Assembly: GCA_945874665.1 (NCBI GenBank) | Contig: CAMCHJ010000001.1 | Location: forward strand, 248,001-312,000 | Reading direction: 5' to 3' | DNA: 64,000 nt | Source of the DNA: Chitinophaga pinensis | GTDB lineage: Bacteria > Bacteroidota > Bacteroidia > UBA7662 | Part shown: in pieces, positions 43,886 to 53,457 of the stretch | How the letters are laid out: each line of letters starts with the position of its first letter | How positions within the stretch are numbered: the first letter of the stretch is position 1 | The notes under the pieces: model-generated | Databases searched by the model: none | Told to the model about the DNA's origin: nothing | What the model saw: only the letters and a program-made list of their open reading frames with translations | Position numbers and translations under genes: made by a program

Positions 43886-43910
43886 GCGAATTTAAAATAG
43901 CCATAAACCC

Positions 43911-43945
43911 ATCCGCGTCCTCCGCGTCCTCCGCGGTAAAATAAA
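43911..43945. repeat. Family B repeat before the Wza-like gene
   Basis: Two GCGTCCTCC units and a CCTCCGCGGTAAAATAAAA end; it finishes six bases before the start codon at 43951. Confidence 0.8.
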
Positions 43946-43950
43946 ACCAC

Positions 43951-46350
43951 ATGCGCAAATACCTCCTCCTCCTCCTCCTCACCGCCACCACCTCGCTGGC
44001 CTGGGCACAAATGCCTACCGACTTCAGCAGGGTAAAAGTGTCAGAGCTGAGCGACGAACAAATCCGCGACATCCTCAAACAAGGTGAAGCCAAAGGCCTC
44101 AGCATTACCGACGGCGAAAGCTTGGCGCTAAGCATGGGCCTGCCAGCCACCGAGGCAGCCGCCTTTAAAGCCCGGGTAGAAAGCCTCAACCAAAAAGGTT
44201 TGCCAAGCTTTACCCGCACCGTGGTGGACCCTGATACCACGCGCAACAAATTAAAACTAAGTTCGGTGGTGCCTAAGCCCGACAAAACCGACGACTCCAC
44301 CCTCGTAGACACGCTGCTGCGCGAAGTGTACGGCCGCAGGTTGTTTCGCACCTCCAAGGTAGAATTAACCCGCCAAGCCACCGAAAGCAAAGCCCCCGAC
44401 AACTACGTACTGGGCCCAGGCGATGAATTGGTGGTATCGGTTTTTGGCAGCTCTTATGCCAATGAGGTACTGCGCATCGACAACAAAGGCGTGGCCAAAG
44501 TAAGGGCCATGGGTAATTTATACCTCACCGGACTCAGCTTTGAAGCCGCACGCAAACTCATTCGTGCCAAGTTTTCGCAGTATTACGACCTCAACAACAA
44601 CCAGCTCGAAGTAACCTTGGTGCACAGCCGGGTAATCAGGGTAAATGTAGTGGGCGATGTGGTATCGCCAGGTACCTATGAGTTTTCGGCCCTCAACTCG
44701 GTATTCAATGCCTTGGTAGCCGCGGGCGGACCCGATACCACCGGTTCGGTGCGCCAAATTGAAGTGCAACGGGCAGGCAAAGTGGTGTACCGTTTTGATA
44801 CCTATGAGTTTTTAGCTGGCAAATTGAGCAACCAGCCTTTTAGTCTTACCGACCAAGATTACATTGTAGTAAAACCCCTTGGCAATGTGATTGACATACA
44901 AGGCGCCGTGCGCCGAACCGGCTTGTACGAAGTATTGCCCAACGAAAACATGACACAAGCCCTGGCTTGGGCAGGCGGCCTCAGCGGCCAGGCGTATGCC
45001 GGTAGCATCCAGCGCAATACCTTTGTGGGGGGCGCACGTACCGTTGTGGAATACGATTTACAGGCAGGCCAAGGCCTCACCGATAGCCTGCGCGATGGCG
45101 ATGAGATATTGGTACGCAGCATGCCCGCCGCAGTGCGTAATGCCCTCGAAGTGGTAGGAGAAGTAAACCAGCCAGGTAACTACACCTTTGAAGCCGGCAT
45201 GAAAGTAAGCAGCTTGCTGCAGCGCGCGGGCGGGTTGCCACCTACCGCTTACGGACAAAAAGCCTTTTTATCGCGGCAGCAGGCCGACTTGCGCCGCGAC
45301 TTGCTGCCCATTAACCTAACCGAAATTTTAGCGGATACCACGGCTGCTGCCAATTTGCTGCTGCAGGCCAACGACAAGCTCATAGTGGTGAGCAAAAGCG
45401 CGCTGGTTGACACCTTTGCCATTGAGGTGATTGGTGCCGTACGACAGCCCGGCACCATCGAATTTGCCAATGGCATCAAACTCGGCGACGTATTGCTACA
45501 AGCCGGCGGGGTAAAAGTAGAGGCCGACGTAAAGCGCATCGAAATCATTCGCTTGGCCCTGTTCGATACCCAGGTAAAAACGGGCGCCCGCTCTTTTGCA
45601 GTAAGCATCGAAGTAAACAACGGCGAACTCAGCGGCAAAGACTTAAACCTAGCGCTCATGCCCTACGACCGGGTGTACGTACGTACCCTGGCCGATTTTT
45701 TAGCACCCGCCACGGTAACGCTGAGCGGCGAGTTTAATTTTCCGGGGGTATATGCCCTGCTCAGCCGCGAGGAGCGCATTGCCGACCTCATCAGCCGGGC
45801 TGGCGGCCTCAAACCCTATGCCTTTGCCGAAGCCGCACGCTTTTACCGCGCAACGGCGCCGGGTGGACAGGTGCTTATGGACCTCGAAAAGGCCATCAAC
45901 ATCAAAAGCTCCCGGTATAACTACAAGCTCACCGATGGCGACAGCTTGGTAGTGCCCGAACTCATACCTTACGTAAGCATCCAAGGCCAAGGGGTACAAT
46001 ACCTCAACACCACCGGCTTAAATGCCGTAAATGCACCCTACCGACCAGGTTTACGCGCCCACCGCTATGTTAAAGGCTATGGCGATGGCTTCAGCCTGCA
46101 GGCCCATAAAAAACGCCTTTTTGTAGTGGCCGCCAACGACCGGGTAAGCCGTACCCGCAGCTTTTTGGGCATGCGCCTTTACCCCAGGGTAAGCCAAGGT
46201 GCGGTGATTTATGTGTTAGAAAAGCCAGTAGCTAAGGGTAGAGAAAAGGGCGAGCCCATAAACTGGAACAAGGTCATTGACAATACCACGGTGAAGCTAA
46301 CCGGTTTAGCCACCTTATACCTCATCTTTAGTCAAGTAGCAGCCAGATAG
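43951..46350 (+). CDS. Wza-like outer-membrane polysaccharide export protein with several SLBB domains
   Basis: 799 residues. Signal peptide 1-22 (ends SLAWAQ). The Poly_export domain (about 147-235) begins NYVLGPGDELVVSVFGS and is followed by five or so SLBB units, seen as repeats of the type VNVVGDVVSPGTYEF, IDIQGAVRRTGLYEV, VEVVGEVNQPGNYTF (read LEVVGEVNQPGNYTF), IEVIGAVRQPGTIEF and VTLSGEFNFPGVYAL. A C-terminal hydrophobic helix closes the protein. It is the long Bacteroidota form of the export channel. Two bases separate it from the Wzz-like gene. The start is placed six bases after a family B unit. Confidence 0.9.
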   Translation: MRKYLLLLLLTATTSLAWAQMPTDFSRVKVSELSDEQIRDILKQGEAKGLSITDGESLALSMGLPATEAAAFKARVESLNQKGLPSFTRTVVDPDTTRNKLKLSSVVPKPDKTDDSTLVDTLLREVYGRRLFRTSKVELTRQATESKAPDNYVLGPGDELVVSVFGSSYANEVLRIDNKGVAKVRAMGNLYLTGLSFEAARKLIRAKFSQYYDLNNNQLEVTLVHSRVIRVNVVGDVVSPGTYEFSALNSVFNALVAAGGPDTTGSVRQIEVQRAGKVVYRFDTYEFLAGKLSNQPFSLTDQDYIVVKPLGNVIDIQGAVRRTGLYEVLPNENMTQALAWAGGLSGQAYAGSIQRNTFVGGARTVVEYDLQAGQGLTDSLRDGDEILVRSMPAAVRNALEVVGEVNQPGNYTFEAGMKVSSLLQRAGGLPPTAYGQKAFLSRQQADLRRDLLPINLTEILADTTAAANLLLQANDKLIVVSKSALVDTFAIEVIGAVRQPGTIEFANGIKLGDVLLQAGGVKVEADVKRIEIIRLALFDTQVKTGARSFAVSIEVNNGELSGKDLNLALMPYDRVYVRTLADFLAPATVTLSGEFNFPGVYALLSREERIADLISRAGGLKPYAFAEAARFYRATAPGGQVLMDLEKAINIKSSRYNYKLTDGDSLVVPELIPYVSIQGQGVQYLNTTGLNAVNAPYRPGLRAHRYVKGYGDGFSLQAHKKRLFVVAANDRVSRTRSFLGMRLYPRVSQGAVIYVLEKPVAKGREKGEPINWNKVIDNTTVKLTGLATLYLIFSQVAAR

Positions 46351-46352
46351 CC

Positions 46353-47411
46353 ATGACAAATTTACCTGAAACTTCAACGGCGCCTTCCGATGAAATCTCC
46401 TTGAAGGAGCTCATCCAAAAGCTACAATCCACACTCGCGTATTTGTGGAGCCACAAAGGCAAGCTGGCCCTGATGGCGGTGCTGGGCGGTGCCTTGGGCT
46501 TTGGTTATGCGCACTTCTTTAAAAAAGTAACCTATACCAGCCGCTTAACCTTTGTGGTAGAAGAAAAATCGGCGGGTGGGGCAGGCAACCTCATGGGTTT
46601 AGCCTCACAATTTGGCCTTGATTTAGGCGGCGGTGGCGGCAGCATGTTCAGTTCCGATAATTTGATATTGCTGTTGCGCTCTCAAAAAATACTAGAAAGC
46701 GCTTTGTTGGAGCCCTTGCCGGCTTTAAACAACGATCATTTGCTGAATGCGTACATCCGGCAGCATTATGCCAAGGGGTTAAAGGAAGGCAAAGTAAAGT
46801 TGTTTGACCTTGCCAAGAACAGAGCCGATTTTAACCGCGCCGAAGACAGTGCCTTGGCCGTGGTAGTGGCGCACGTTCAAACAATAGTCACCGTGAGCAA
46901 GCTCGACAAAAAAGCTTCGATCATCGACTTGCAGCTCACCGATACAAATGAAGGTTGGGCCTATTTGATGAGTCAGCTCATCATTGAAAAGGCAACCGAT
47001 ATGTACCTCGACTTAAAAACGGGTAAAACCAGCAGAACGGTTGGCATGTTAGAAAACAAGGTTGATTCTGTGAAATCGGCCCTCGATGGCATGATGAGTG
47101 CGGCTGCCGTAGAAACCGACCAAAACCAAGCGCTGGTGCGCATGCAGGCGAGGGTGCCTGCTGCCAAAAAGCAAATGCAAATTCAAATGCTCACCGCCAT
47201 GTATGGGGAGCTCGTTAAAAACCTGGAGTTAACCCGCTTTACCCTCGACCGCGAAGAGCCGGTGATTCAAATCATCGATGCGCCCAGCATGCCTCTTAAA
47301 AAGGCAGGCCAAGGGCGCCTGCTTTCAGCAGTGTTAGGAAGCTTTTTATTAACGGTATTGCTAACGGGCTGGCTCCTAGCCAAGAGCTGGTGGCTGGGCT
47401 TGGTTGATTAG
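46353..47411 (+). CDS. Wzz/GNVR-type polysaccharide co-polymerase (chain-length determinant)
   Basis: 352 residues. One membrane helix near the N-terminus (about 36-54, LALMAVLGGALGFGYAHFF) and one near the C-terminus (about 324-345) flank a periplasmic domain with coiled-coil character. LTFVVEEKSAG after the first helix and EPVIQIIDAPSMPLKKAGQGR before the second are typical of the family. The cytoplasmic tyrosine-kinase domain is missing, as in LPS-type Wzz. It controls glycan length together with Wzy and the Wza-like protein. It is the last gene before the composition shift. Confidence 0.88.
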   Translation: MTNLPETSTAPSDEISLKELIQKLQSTLAYLWSHKGKLALMAVLGGALGFGYAHFFKKVTYTSRLTFVVEEKSAGGAGNLMGLASQFGLDLGGGGGSMFSSDNLILLLRSQKILESALLEPLPALNNDHLLNAYIRQHYAKGLKEGKVKLFDLAKNRADFNRAEDSALAVVVAHVQTIVTVSKLDKKASIIDLQLTDTNEGWAYLMSQLIIEKATDMYLDLKTGKTSRTVGMLENKVDSVKSALDGMMSAAAVETDQNQALVRMQARVPAAKKQMQIQMLTAMYGELVKNLELTRFTLDREEPVIQIIDAPSMPLKKAGQGRLLSAVLGSFLLTVLLTGWLLAKSWWLGLVD

Positions 47412-47496
47412 TGCGGTCCAGACGGCCAAATCGTATTTATACATAATTGTAAATCATTAATTCGTTGATTTACAGAGTTAACTAGTCGCATTTAAA
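47412..47496. other. Composition boundary at about 47.43 kb
   Basis: To the left the DNA has balanced GC (hand count of 45001-45060: 32 G/C of 60); to the right it is AT-rich (48301-48360: 17 G/C of 60). The change falls in this 85-base gap and persists to the window end. No repeat or integrase marks the junction. Confidence 0.8.
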
Positions 47497-48099
47497 ATGT
47501 CAGTTAAATGCAAATTATCAAAAATAAAAGGTTTTGGTATGCATTGTGGTGCGCAAATTAAAAAAATGGGGTATTTAGAAATTGATAATACTTGGACTTT
47601 ATTTCTCGACCGAGATGGTGTTATTAACGAGAAAAGAGAGAATGATTATGTGAAAAATTGGAATGAATTTTCTTTCTTAAATGGGGCATTACAAGCAATT
47701 TCAACATTGTCAAATATTTTCGGAAGAATAATAATTGTAACAAATCAAAGGGGGGTTGGAAAGGGTGTAATGAAGGAAGGTGACCTTGTTATCATTCACA
47801 ATAAAATGAGTCAAGAAATAAAGTTGAATTTCGGAAAGATAGATGCAATTTATTATTGCACTGAACTTTCAGATGATTCGGATTGCCGAAAGCCAAATAT
47901 TGGTATGGGTGAAAAAGCATTAATTGATTTTCCTGAAATTGAATTAACAAAATCCATAATTGTTGGTGACTCATGTAGTGATATGATATTTGGAGAACGA
48001 TTAAATATGAAAAAAGTCTTAATTGGGAACGGTGAGTATAAATTTGATTCTGATTGGCAATTTGAATCTTTATATGCGTTTTCATTAATGATTTTATAG
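47497..48099 (+). CDS. gmhB: HAD-IIIA phosphatase, GmhB-like (heptose bisphosphate phosphatase)
   Basis: 200 residues, or 176 if translation begins at the third ATG (47569), just before the conserved part. Motif I is FLDRDGVINEKREND, motif II VTNQRGVGKG, and CRKPNIGMG and VGDSCSDMIFGE complete the HAD set. GmhB removes the 7-phosphate of heptose 1,7-bisphosphate. The zinc loop is reduced: only two cysteines of the usual C-x-H...C-x-C remain (YYCTE, SDCRKP), as in zinc-free members. Its pathway partners HddA, GmhA and HddC lie 9-12 kb downstream. Confidence 0.8.
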   Translation: MSVKCKLSKIKGFGMHCGAQIKKMGYLEIDNTWTLFLDRDGVINEKRENDYVKNWNEFSFLNGALQAISTLSNIFGRIIIVTNQRGVGKGVMKEGDLVIIHNKMSQEIKLNFGKIDAIYYCTELSDDSDCRKPNIGMGEKALIDFPEIELTKSIIVGDSCSDMIFGERLNMKKVLIGNGEYKFDSDWQFESLYAFSLMIL

Positions 48100-48186
48100 T
48101 GAGACTTGGTGTCAGCCTAATTTGTTATGGATATTTTTAAACACTACTTAGTTTTAGAATTTTTTATAGTCGATATCATTTAATAT

Positions 48187-49185
48187 ATGTCCTTAAAATT
48201 TAAAAAAATACTTATTACGGGTGCTGACGGATTTATTGGTTCGCATCTAACTGAAGCATTAGTTAATCAAGGGTATGATGTCCGTGCATTTGTATTTTAC
48301 AACTCATTTAATTCGTATGGTTGGTTAGATTCAATTTCTGCTGAAACGAAAAATAAGATTGAGTTTTTTGCAGGAGATATTCGTGATCCTAATGGCGTAA
48401 GGGAGGCAATGAAAGGGGTTGATATTGTATTTCATTTAGCGGCATTGATTGCCATACCTTTTAGCTACCATTCTCCAGATTCATACATTGACACAAATGT
48501 CAAGGGGACCTTAAATGTAATTCAAGCAGCAAGAGATAATCAAGTAAGTCGTGTTCTGGTTACTTCAACATCAGAGGTGTATGGAACAGCTCAATTTGTT
48601 CCTATTACTGAGTTACATCCGAAGCAACCTCAGTCTCCCTATTCTGCATCTAAAATTGGTGCTGATGCTATTGCCGATTCATTCTATAGATCATTTGATT
48701 TGCCATTGACTATTGTAAGGCCATTTAACACTTTTGGTCCTAGACAATCTGCAAGAGCTGTAATTCCTACCATCATTTCTCAGTTATTAAATGGTGCTGA
48801 AGAGATAAAGCTTGGAGATATTACGCCTACCAGAGACTTGCTTTTTGTGAAAGATACCGTAAATGGATTTTTGAAAATTGCAGAATGCGATAAACTAATT
48901 GGTCATGAAGTTAACATTGCCACGCAATCAGAAATTACAATAGGTGAATTAGCTCAGACATTAATTAATCAATTAAATCCTAGTGCTAAAATAGTTTCGG
49001 ATTCAATCAGGCTTAGACCAGAAAAATCAGAAGTTTTTAGATTGTTTGGGTCACATGAGAAATTGAAATCCTTCACTGATTGGAAACAAAACTATAGCCT
49101 TGAAAAGGGCTTAGCAGAAACAGTAGAATGGTTCTCTAAAAAGGAAAATTTACTACAATATAAATCTGACATTTATAATGTCTAA
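48187..49185 (+). CDS. legB: LegB-type nucleotide-GlcNAc 4,6-dehydratase
   Basis: 332 residues. ILITGADGFIGSHLTEALV binds NAD; FHLAALIAIPFSYHSPDSYIDTNVKGT, TSTSEVYGTAQ and the catalytic SPYSASKIGADAIADSF (YxxxK) are characteristic of the LegB group. The reaction removes C6 hydroxyl from GDP-GlcNAc (C. jejuni route) or UDP-GlcNAc, the first committed step to legionaminic acid. Overlaps legC by eight bases. AT-rich codon use. Confidence 0.88.
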   Translation: MSLKFKKILITGADGFIGSHLTEALVNQGYDVRAFVFYNSFNSYGWLDSISAETKNKIEFFAGDIRDPNGVREAMKGVDIVFHLAALIAIPFSYHSPDSYIDTNVKGTLNVIQAARDNQVSRVLVTSTSEVYGTAQFVPITELHPKQPQSPYSASKIGADAIADSFYRSFDLPLTIVRPFNTFGPRQSARAVIPTIISQLLNGAEEIKLGDITPTRDLLFVKDTVNGFLKIAECDKLIGHEVNIATQSEITIGELAQTLINQLNPSAKIVSDSIRLRPEKSEVFRLFGSHEKLKSFTDWKQNYSLEKGLAETVEWFSKKENLLQYKSDIYNV

Positions 49186-50320
49186 TTATTCTGAAGTAAT
49201 TGGCTTCATTAAAAACCAATTTGATAGAAAAGCGTTTATTCCATTACATGAACCTCGATTTTTAGGAAACGAGAAGAAGTATGTTGTCGACACGTTAGAC
49301 TCTACATTTGTTTCGTCAGTTGGCGCCTATGTTGATAAGTTCGAGGTAATGATGTCTTCCATTTCTGGGACAAATAAGTCAATAGCTGTAGTAAATGGAA
49401 CATCAGCTTTACAAGTTGCTTTGAGACTTGCAGGGGTTAATTCTGGAGACGAAGTTATTACTCAAGCACTAACGTTCATAGCTACAGTTAATGCGATTAT
49501 TTATAATGGAGCAGCTCCCATTTTTATTGATGTTGATATAGACACTATGGGGCTTTCTCCAAATGCTGTCGAAGCTTTTTTAGAAGAATTTGGGGAGGTT
49601 CGTGATGGAATCTGTTATAATAAGAAAACCAATAAAAAAATTGCCGCGTGTATGCCTATGCATACGTTTGGATTTCCCGTGCACTTACATGAATTATTGA
49701 AAGTATGCTACAAATGGAATATTCCACTCGTGGAAGATGCAGCAGAAGCCATTGGAAGCGAATATGATTCGAAACCAATTGGTAGTTTTGGCAAATTGGG
49801 GGTATTTTCCTTTAATGGAAATAAAATTGTAACAAGTGGTGGTGGAGGTGCTATTGTAACGAATGATGTTGAGTTAGGAATTAAGGCAAAACATTTAACG
49901 ACTACTGCAAAAGTTCCTCATCCTTACGAATACGTTCATGATGAAATCGGGTACAATTTTAGAATGCCTAATTTAAATGCTGCGTTAGCCTGTGCTCAAT
50001 TAGAGCAGCTCCCAACATTTATTTATAGTAAAAGGACTCTCGCCAAGGAATATGACACTTTTTTCAAGTCTAAAGGAATTAATTTTCGAACAGAATTGCC
50101 GCAGACTAAAGCCAATTATTGGCTTATGTGCGTTGAATTAGAAAATAAACAAGAGAGAGAGTCTTTCTTAAAATCGACGAATGATAATGGAGTAATGACG
50201 AGGCCTATTTGGCAATTGATTTTTAAATCTTCTTTGTATTCTGGATTTCAAAAAGATGAGCAGATTAATGCTTTGTATTTGGAAGATAGAATTGTGAACA
50301 TTCCTAGTAGTGTGCGCTAG
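49178..50320 (+). CDS. legC: LegC family 4-aminotransferase
   Basis: 380 residues. FIPLHEPRFLGNEKKYVVD at the N-terminus and FVSSVGAYVDKFE are LegC signatures; the PLP lysine is in VFSFNGNKIVTSGGGGA; EDAAEAIGSEY is the PLP-ring motif. It aminates C4 of the 4-keto-6-deoxy sugar made by LegB using glutamate. It is 31 bases before a GT gene and not followed by the usual LegH/LegG genes. Confidence 0.9.
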   Translation: MSNYSEVIGFIKNQFDRKAFIPLHEPRFLGNEKKYVVDTLDSTFVSSVGAYVDKFEVMMSSISGTNKSIAVVNGTSALQVALRLAGVNSGDEVITQALTFIATVNAIIYNGAAPIFIDVDIDTMGLSPNAVEAFLEEFGEVRDGICYNKKTNKKIAACMPMHTFGFPVHLHELLKVCYKWNIPLVEDAAEAIGSEYDSKPIGSFGKLGVFSFNGNKIVTSGGGGAIVTNDVELGIKAKHLTTTAKVPHPYEYVHDEIGYNFRMPNLNAALACAQLEQLPTFIYSKRTLAKEYDTFFKSKGINFRTELPQTKANYWLMCVELENKQERESFLKSTNDNGVMTRPIWQLIFKSSLYSGFQKDEQINALYLEDRIVNIPSSVR

Positions 50321-50351
50321 TCAACTTAATTGTAAATAAATAATTATAAAC

Positions 50352-51248
50352 GTGGCCAAAAATAGTAACATAGATTTAACAATAGTTTTTGCGGTAATTT
50401 TTCCCAACAACTTATCATACTTTACAAGTTTTATCAAGTCTTTAGAGAATCAAACAAACAACCAATTTAAATTAGTGTTGATCAATGATGGAGTTAAAAA
50501 CATTAATAAGTATTTAAAAGAAACCTCTTTGATATATGATGTGATTAATGTGCACGGTTTAACTCCCTTTGAAATTAGGATACAAGGGTTAATAAGTATT
50601 TCTAAATTAAAACCAGCTTACATTATTTTTGCAGATACCGATGACACTTTTTCTGAAAACCGAATTGAAACTCAATTAAAATATTTAAAAATATATCCAA
50701 TTGTTTGTAATGATATTCATACAACAGATGAAAATGGGAATGTTTTAAAAAGGAATATTTGGGGTGAAAGGCTAGGAAATGAGTATAAATTTGACATTCA
50801 ATTTTTGAAAAATAAAAATATTGTAGGTTTAGGAAATACGGGAATTCAATTTTTTATTTTGGTTAAAATACTTGAAAAAATAAAAAACCTAAAAGAAGGG
50901 AATGATTGGATACTTTTTTCTTCAGTTGGTAATCATCTAAAAGGGTTATTTATTTCAACTTGTACTACAAATTATAGACAACACGATTTCAATATCATTG
51001 GAAAAAAAGCTATTGATAAATTGAAACTTTTACAAATTATAGAAACAAAAATTAACCATTATCAAACATTAATTAATTTAGGCGTTGATTGTTTTGATGT
51101 CCTAACAGAATTAAATAAAAATCAAAAAATTCGGAATTTACTTAATAATAATTTACAGAAATCCGAAGAAATTATAAAATATTTAGCGTCTTTAAATAGA
51201 AATTTTTTTTGGTGGGAAGAGCCTAATCTTTTAATAAATAACTTATGA
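50352..51248 (+). CDS. Family 2-like glycosyltransferase in the nonulosonate block
   Basis: 298 residues with a GTG start. IDLTIVFAVIFPNNLSYF opens a GT-A fold, NQFKLVLINDG follows, and IIFADTDDTFSENR contains the DxDD metal site. The C-terminal half is Asn/Lys-rich and not recognisable. It sits between legC and neuB where an acetyltransferase or epimerase might be expected, and overlaps neuB by four bases, so it probably acts on the same pathway product or transfers the nonulosonate. Confidence 0.7.
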   Translation: MAKNSNIDLTIVFAVIFPNNLSYFTSFIKSLENQTNNQFKLVLINDGVKNINKYLKETSLIYDVINVHGLTPFEIRIQGLISISKLKPAYIIFADTDDTFSENRIETQLKYLKIYPIVCNDIHTTDENGNVLKRNIWGERLGNEYKFDIQFLKNKNIVGLGNTGIQFFILVKILEKIKNLKEGNDWILFSSVGNHLKGLFISTCTTNYRQHDFNIIGKKAIDKLKLLQIIETKINHYQTLINLGVDCFDVLTELNKNQKIRNLLNNNLQKSEEIIKYLASLNRNFFWWEEPNLLINNL

Positions 51249-52309
51249 AAAAAATTCAATTAACTCCCAAATCTTTAGTTTATAATTATTCGGAACCATA
51301 TATCATAGCCGAAATTGGTGCCAACCATAATGGGGATATGGGAATTGCCAAAAAATTAATTGATAGTGCCAAGGCTTGTGGGGCGAATGCTGTAAAATTT
51401 CAATCGTGGAAACCGGGCTCAATTGAAGCGCAAGAAGTGTACGATAAAAACCAATCATACGATGATGGAGATGGAGGTAAAAAGCATTTCGGGTCTTTAA
51501 AAGAAATGGTAGACAAATATTATTTAAGAGATTCTCAGCATGTTGACTTGGCAAATTATTGTAAGTCTATTGATATTGATTTTTGTTCAACTCCTTTTTC
51601 AAATAATGAAGTTGATTTATTGAATCAGTTAGATGTTCCATTTTTCAAAACTGCTTCAATGGATATTAATAATTATCAATTGCTAAAGCATATTGCTAGA
51701 TACAATAAACCTATTATTTTGTCTACAGGTATGTCTACTTTGGGAGAAATAGAAAGGGCAATTAAAGTTATAGAAGAGGAATGTAATTCTCAAATTGTTA
51801 TTTTACATTGTATTTCAATTTATCCGCCTAAATACAAAGATATTAATCTGAATAATATTTTAATGCTACAAAAAGCATTTCCATATCCTATTGGTTTTTC
51901 TGATCATTCAATTGGCACTTCTATTCCATTGGCTTCAATTGCTCTTGGATCATGTTTAATAGAAAAACATTTTACTCTTGATAAAGATATGCCAGGCTGG
52001 GATCATCAAATTTCAGCTGATCCCAATGAACTTAAAGAAATTGTAAGTGAGGGAAAGAATATTCAAATAGCACTTGGTAGTTTTAATAGAACAATCTCAG
52101 TCGATGAGTCAAGTAAAAAGAGTAAATTTAGAAGAAGTGTAGTTACGGTTAAAGCATTAACTAAGGGGGATATCATTACTAGTGAAGATTTAACGGTTAA
52201 GAGGCCTGGTACAGGGATTCAACCGGAAGAATTGCCATATCTGGTTGGGCGTAAATTAAAAAGAGATATTCTAACCGATGAAGTATTAAAATGGACTGAT
52301 TTTGAATAA
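51245..52309 (+). CDS. neuB: NeuB/LegI-type nonulosonate synthase
   Basis: 354 residues. The TIM barrel begins IIAEIGANHNGDMGIAKKLI and has AVKFQSWKPGS, CSTPFSNNEVDLL, ILSTGMSTLGEIERAI and IGFSDHSIGTSIPLA. The C-terminal antifreeze-like SAF domain (about 285-350) has RRSVVTVKALTKGDIITSEDL. It condenses a 6-deoxy-mannosamine-type sugar with phosphoenolpyruvate to a nine-carbon acid. Followed by the PtmE-like and LegF genes, as in legionaminate loci. Confidence 0.93.
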   Translation: MKKIQLTPKSLVYNYSEPYIIAEIGANHNGDMGIAKKLIDSAKACGANAVKFQSWKPGSIEAQEVYDKNQSYDDGDGGKKHFGSLKEMVDKYYLRDSQHVDLANYCKSIDIDFCSTPFSNNEVDLLNQLDVPFFKTASMDINNYQLLKHIARYNKPIILSTGMSTLGEIERAIKVIEEECNSQIVILHCISIYPPKYKDINLNNILMLQKAFPYPIGFSDHSIGTSIPLASIALGSCLIEKHFTLDKDMPGWDHQISADPNELKEIVSEGKNIQIALGSFNRTISVDESSKKSKFRRSVVTVKALTKGDIITSEDLTVKRPGTGIQPEELPYLVGRKLKRDILTDEVLKWTDFE

Positions 52310-52362
52310 CGTCATCAAAATTTATTCTATTTATTGATATACAGAATTTAAAATCTAATAAT

Positions 52363-53430
52363 TTGGATATTTATATAACTTCTCAATTTAGTAAAATTAG
52401 AGATGCCATAAAAAAGCTTGATAAGAATGGGGAGGGATTTATTTTTATAGCTGATGATGAATGTATTAAGGGAATTTTAACAGATGGGGATTTTCGAAGA
52501 GCTATTTTAAACGGAATTTCTTTATCTGAGACCTGTGATAAAATTGCAAATTTTAATTTTAAATATATTGACGTTGAAAATTTTAGTGAACGAGAGCTCA
52601 TCAATATTTTTTTAGAAAATAAAATAAATCATATCCCTTTATTACAAAATGGAAAATTAAAGGAGATTTTTAAACGCAAGGATTTCAATTTAACAGGTAA
52701 AATAATAATTCCAAAACCGTTGAATGAAGTTCCTGTAGTTATTATGGCAGGAGGTAAGGGTACTAGAATGAAACCTTTTACAAATATTTTCCCAAAGCCA
52801 CTTATTCCAATTGGAAATAAATCTATGTTAGAAGTTATAATGGATGAGTATAATATTTACTTTAAAAGTACATTTTATATTTCTGTAAACTTTAAAGCAA
52901 ATTTAATTAAAGCTTATTTAGAAGAGTTTAATCAAATATATGATTTTTCATATATTCTTGAAAACATACCTTTAGGTACTGGAGGAGCTTTAAAATATTT
53001 GGAAGGTAATATATCATGTCCTTTTTTTGTTTCTAATTGTGACATTTTAATTAAAGCTAATTATTCTGAAATTTACAGTAAGCATATTGAAGATAACAAT
53101 GATATAACAATTGTCGCTTCTATGATTCACTATAAAGTACCATATGGAGTATGTGAAATTGAAAATGGAGGTTCTCTTGTTCAATTAATAGAAAAACCTG
53201 AATATGACTTTTTGGTTAATGCAGGCATGTACGTTATAAATCCAGAGATCATAAAATATATCCCCGAAGCCACGTTTTATAACATTACTGATTTAATTGA
53301 TATGGTGAAAAAAAATGGTGGTAAAGTTGGCGTTTACCCAGTTTCTGAAAATTCATATTATGATTCCGGGCAATGGAATGAATATAGCAATATGTTAGAA
53401 GCAATGAATAAGAACAATTCTAATATTTAG
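52363..53430 (+). CDS. PtmE-like sugar-phosphate nucleotidyltransferase with CBS domains
   Basis: 355 residues with a TTG start. Two CBS motifs occupy about 1-115 (GFIFIADDECIKGILTDGDFRRAI and NKINHIPLLQNGKLKEIF). The nucleotidyltransferase domain (about 124-345) begins VVIMAGGKGTRMKPFTNIFPKPL-like and includes NIPLGTGGALKYL. PtmE in C. jejuni makes GDP-glucosamine for the legionaminate route. The CBS pair probably binds a nucleotide effector. Located between neuB and legF. Confidence 0.82.
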   Translation: MDIYITSQFSKIRDAIKKLDKNGEGFIFIADDECIKGILTDGDFRRAILNGISLSETCDKIANFNFKYIDVENFSERELINIFLENKINHIPLLQNGKLKEIFKRKDFNLTGKIIIPKPLNEVPVVIMAGGKGTRMKPFTNIFPKPLIPIGNKSMLEVIMDEYNIYFKSTFYISVNFKANLIKAYLEEFNQIYDFSYILENIPLGTGGALKYLEGNISCPFFVSNCDILIKANYSEIYSKHIEDNNDITIVASMIHYKVPYGVCEIENGGSLVQLIEKPEYDFLVNAGMYVINPEIIKYIPEATFYNITDLIDMVKKNGGKVGVYPVSENSYYDSGQWNEYSNMLEAMNKNNSNI

Positions 53431-53457
53431 CAAAAGCATCGTTTTATTTACTCAATA

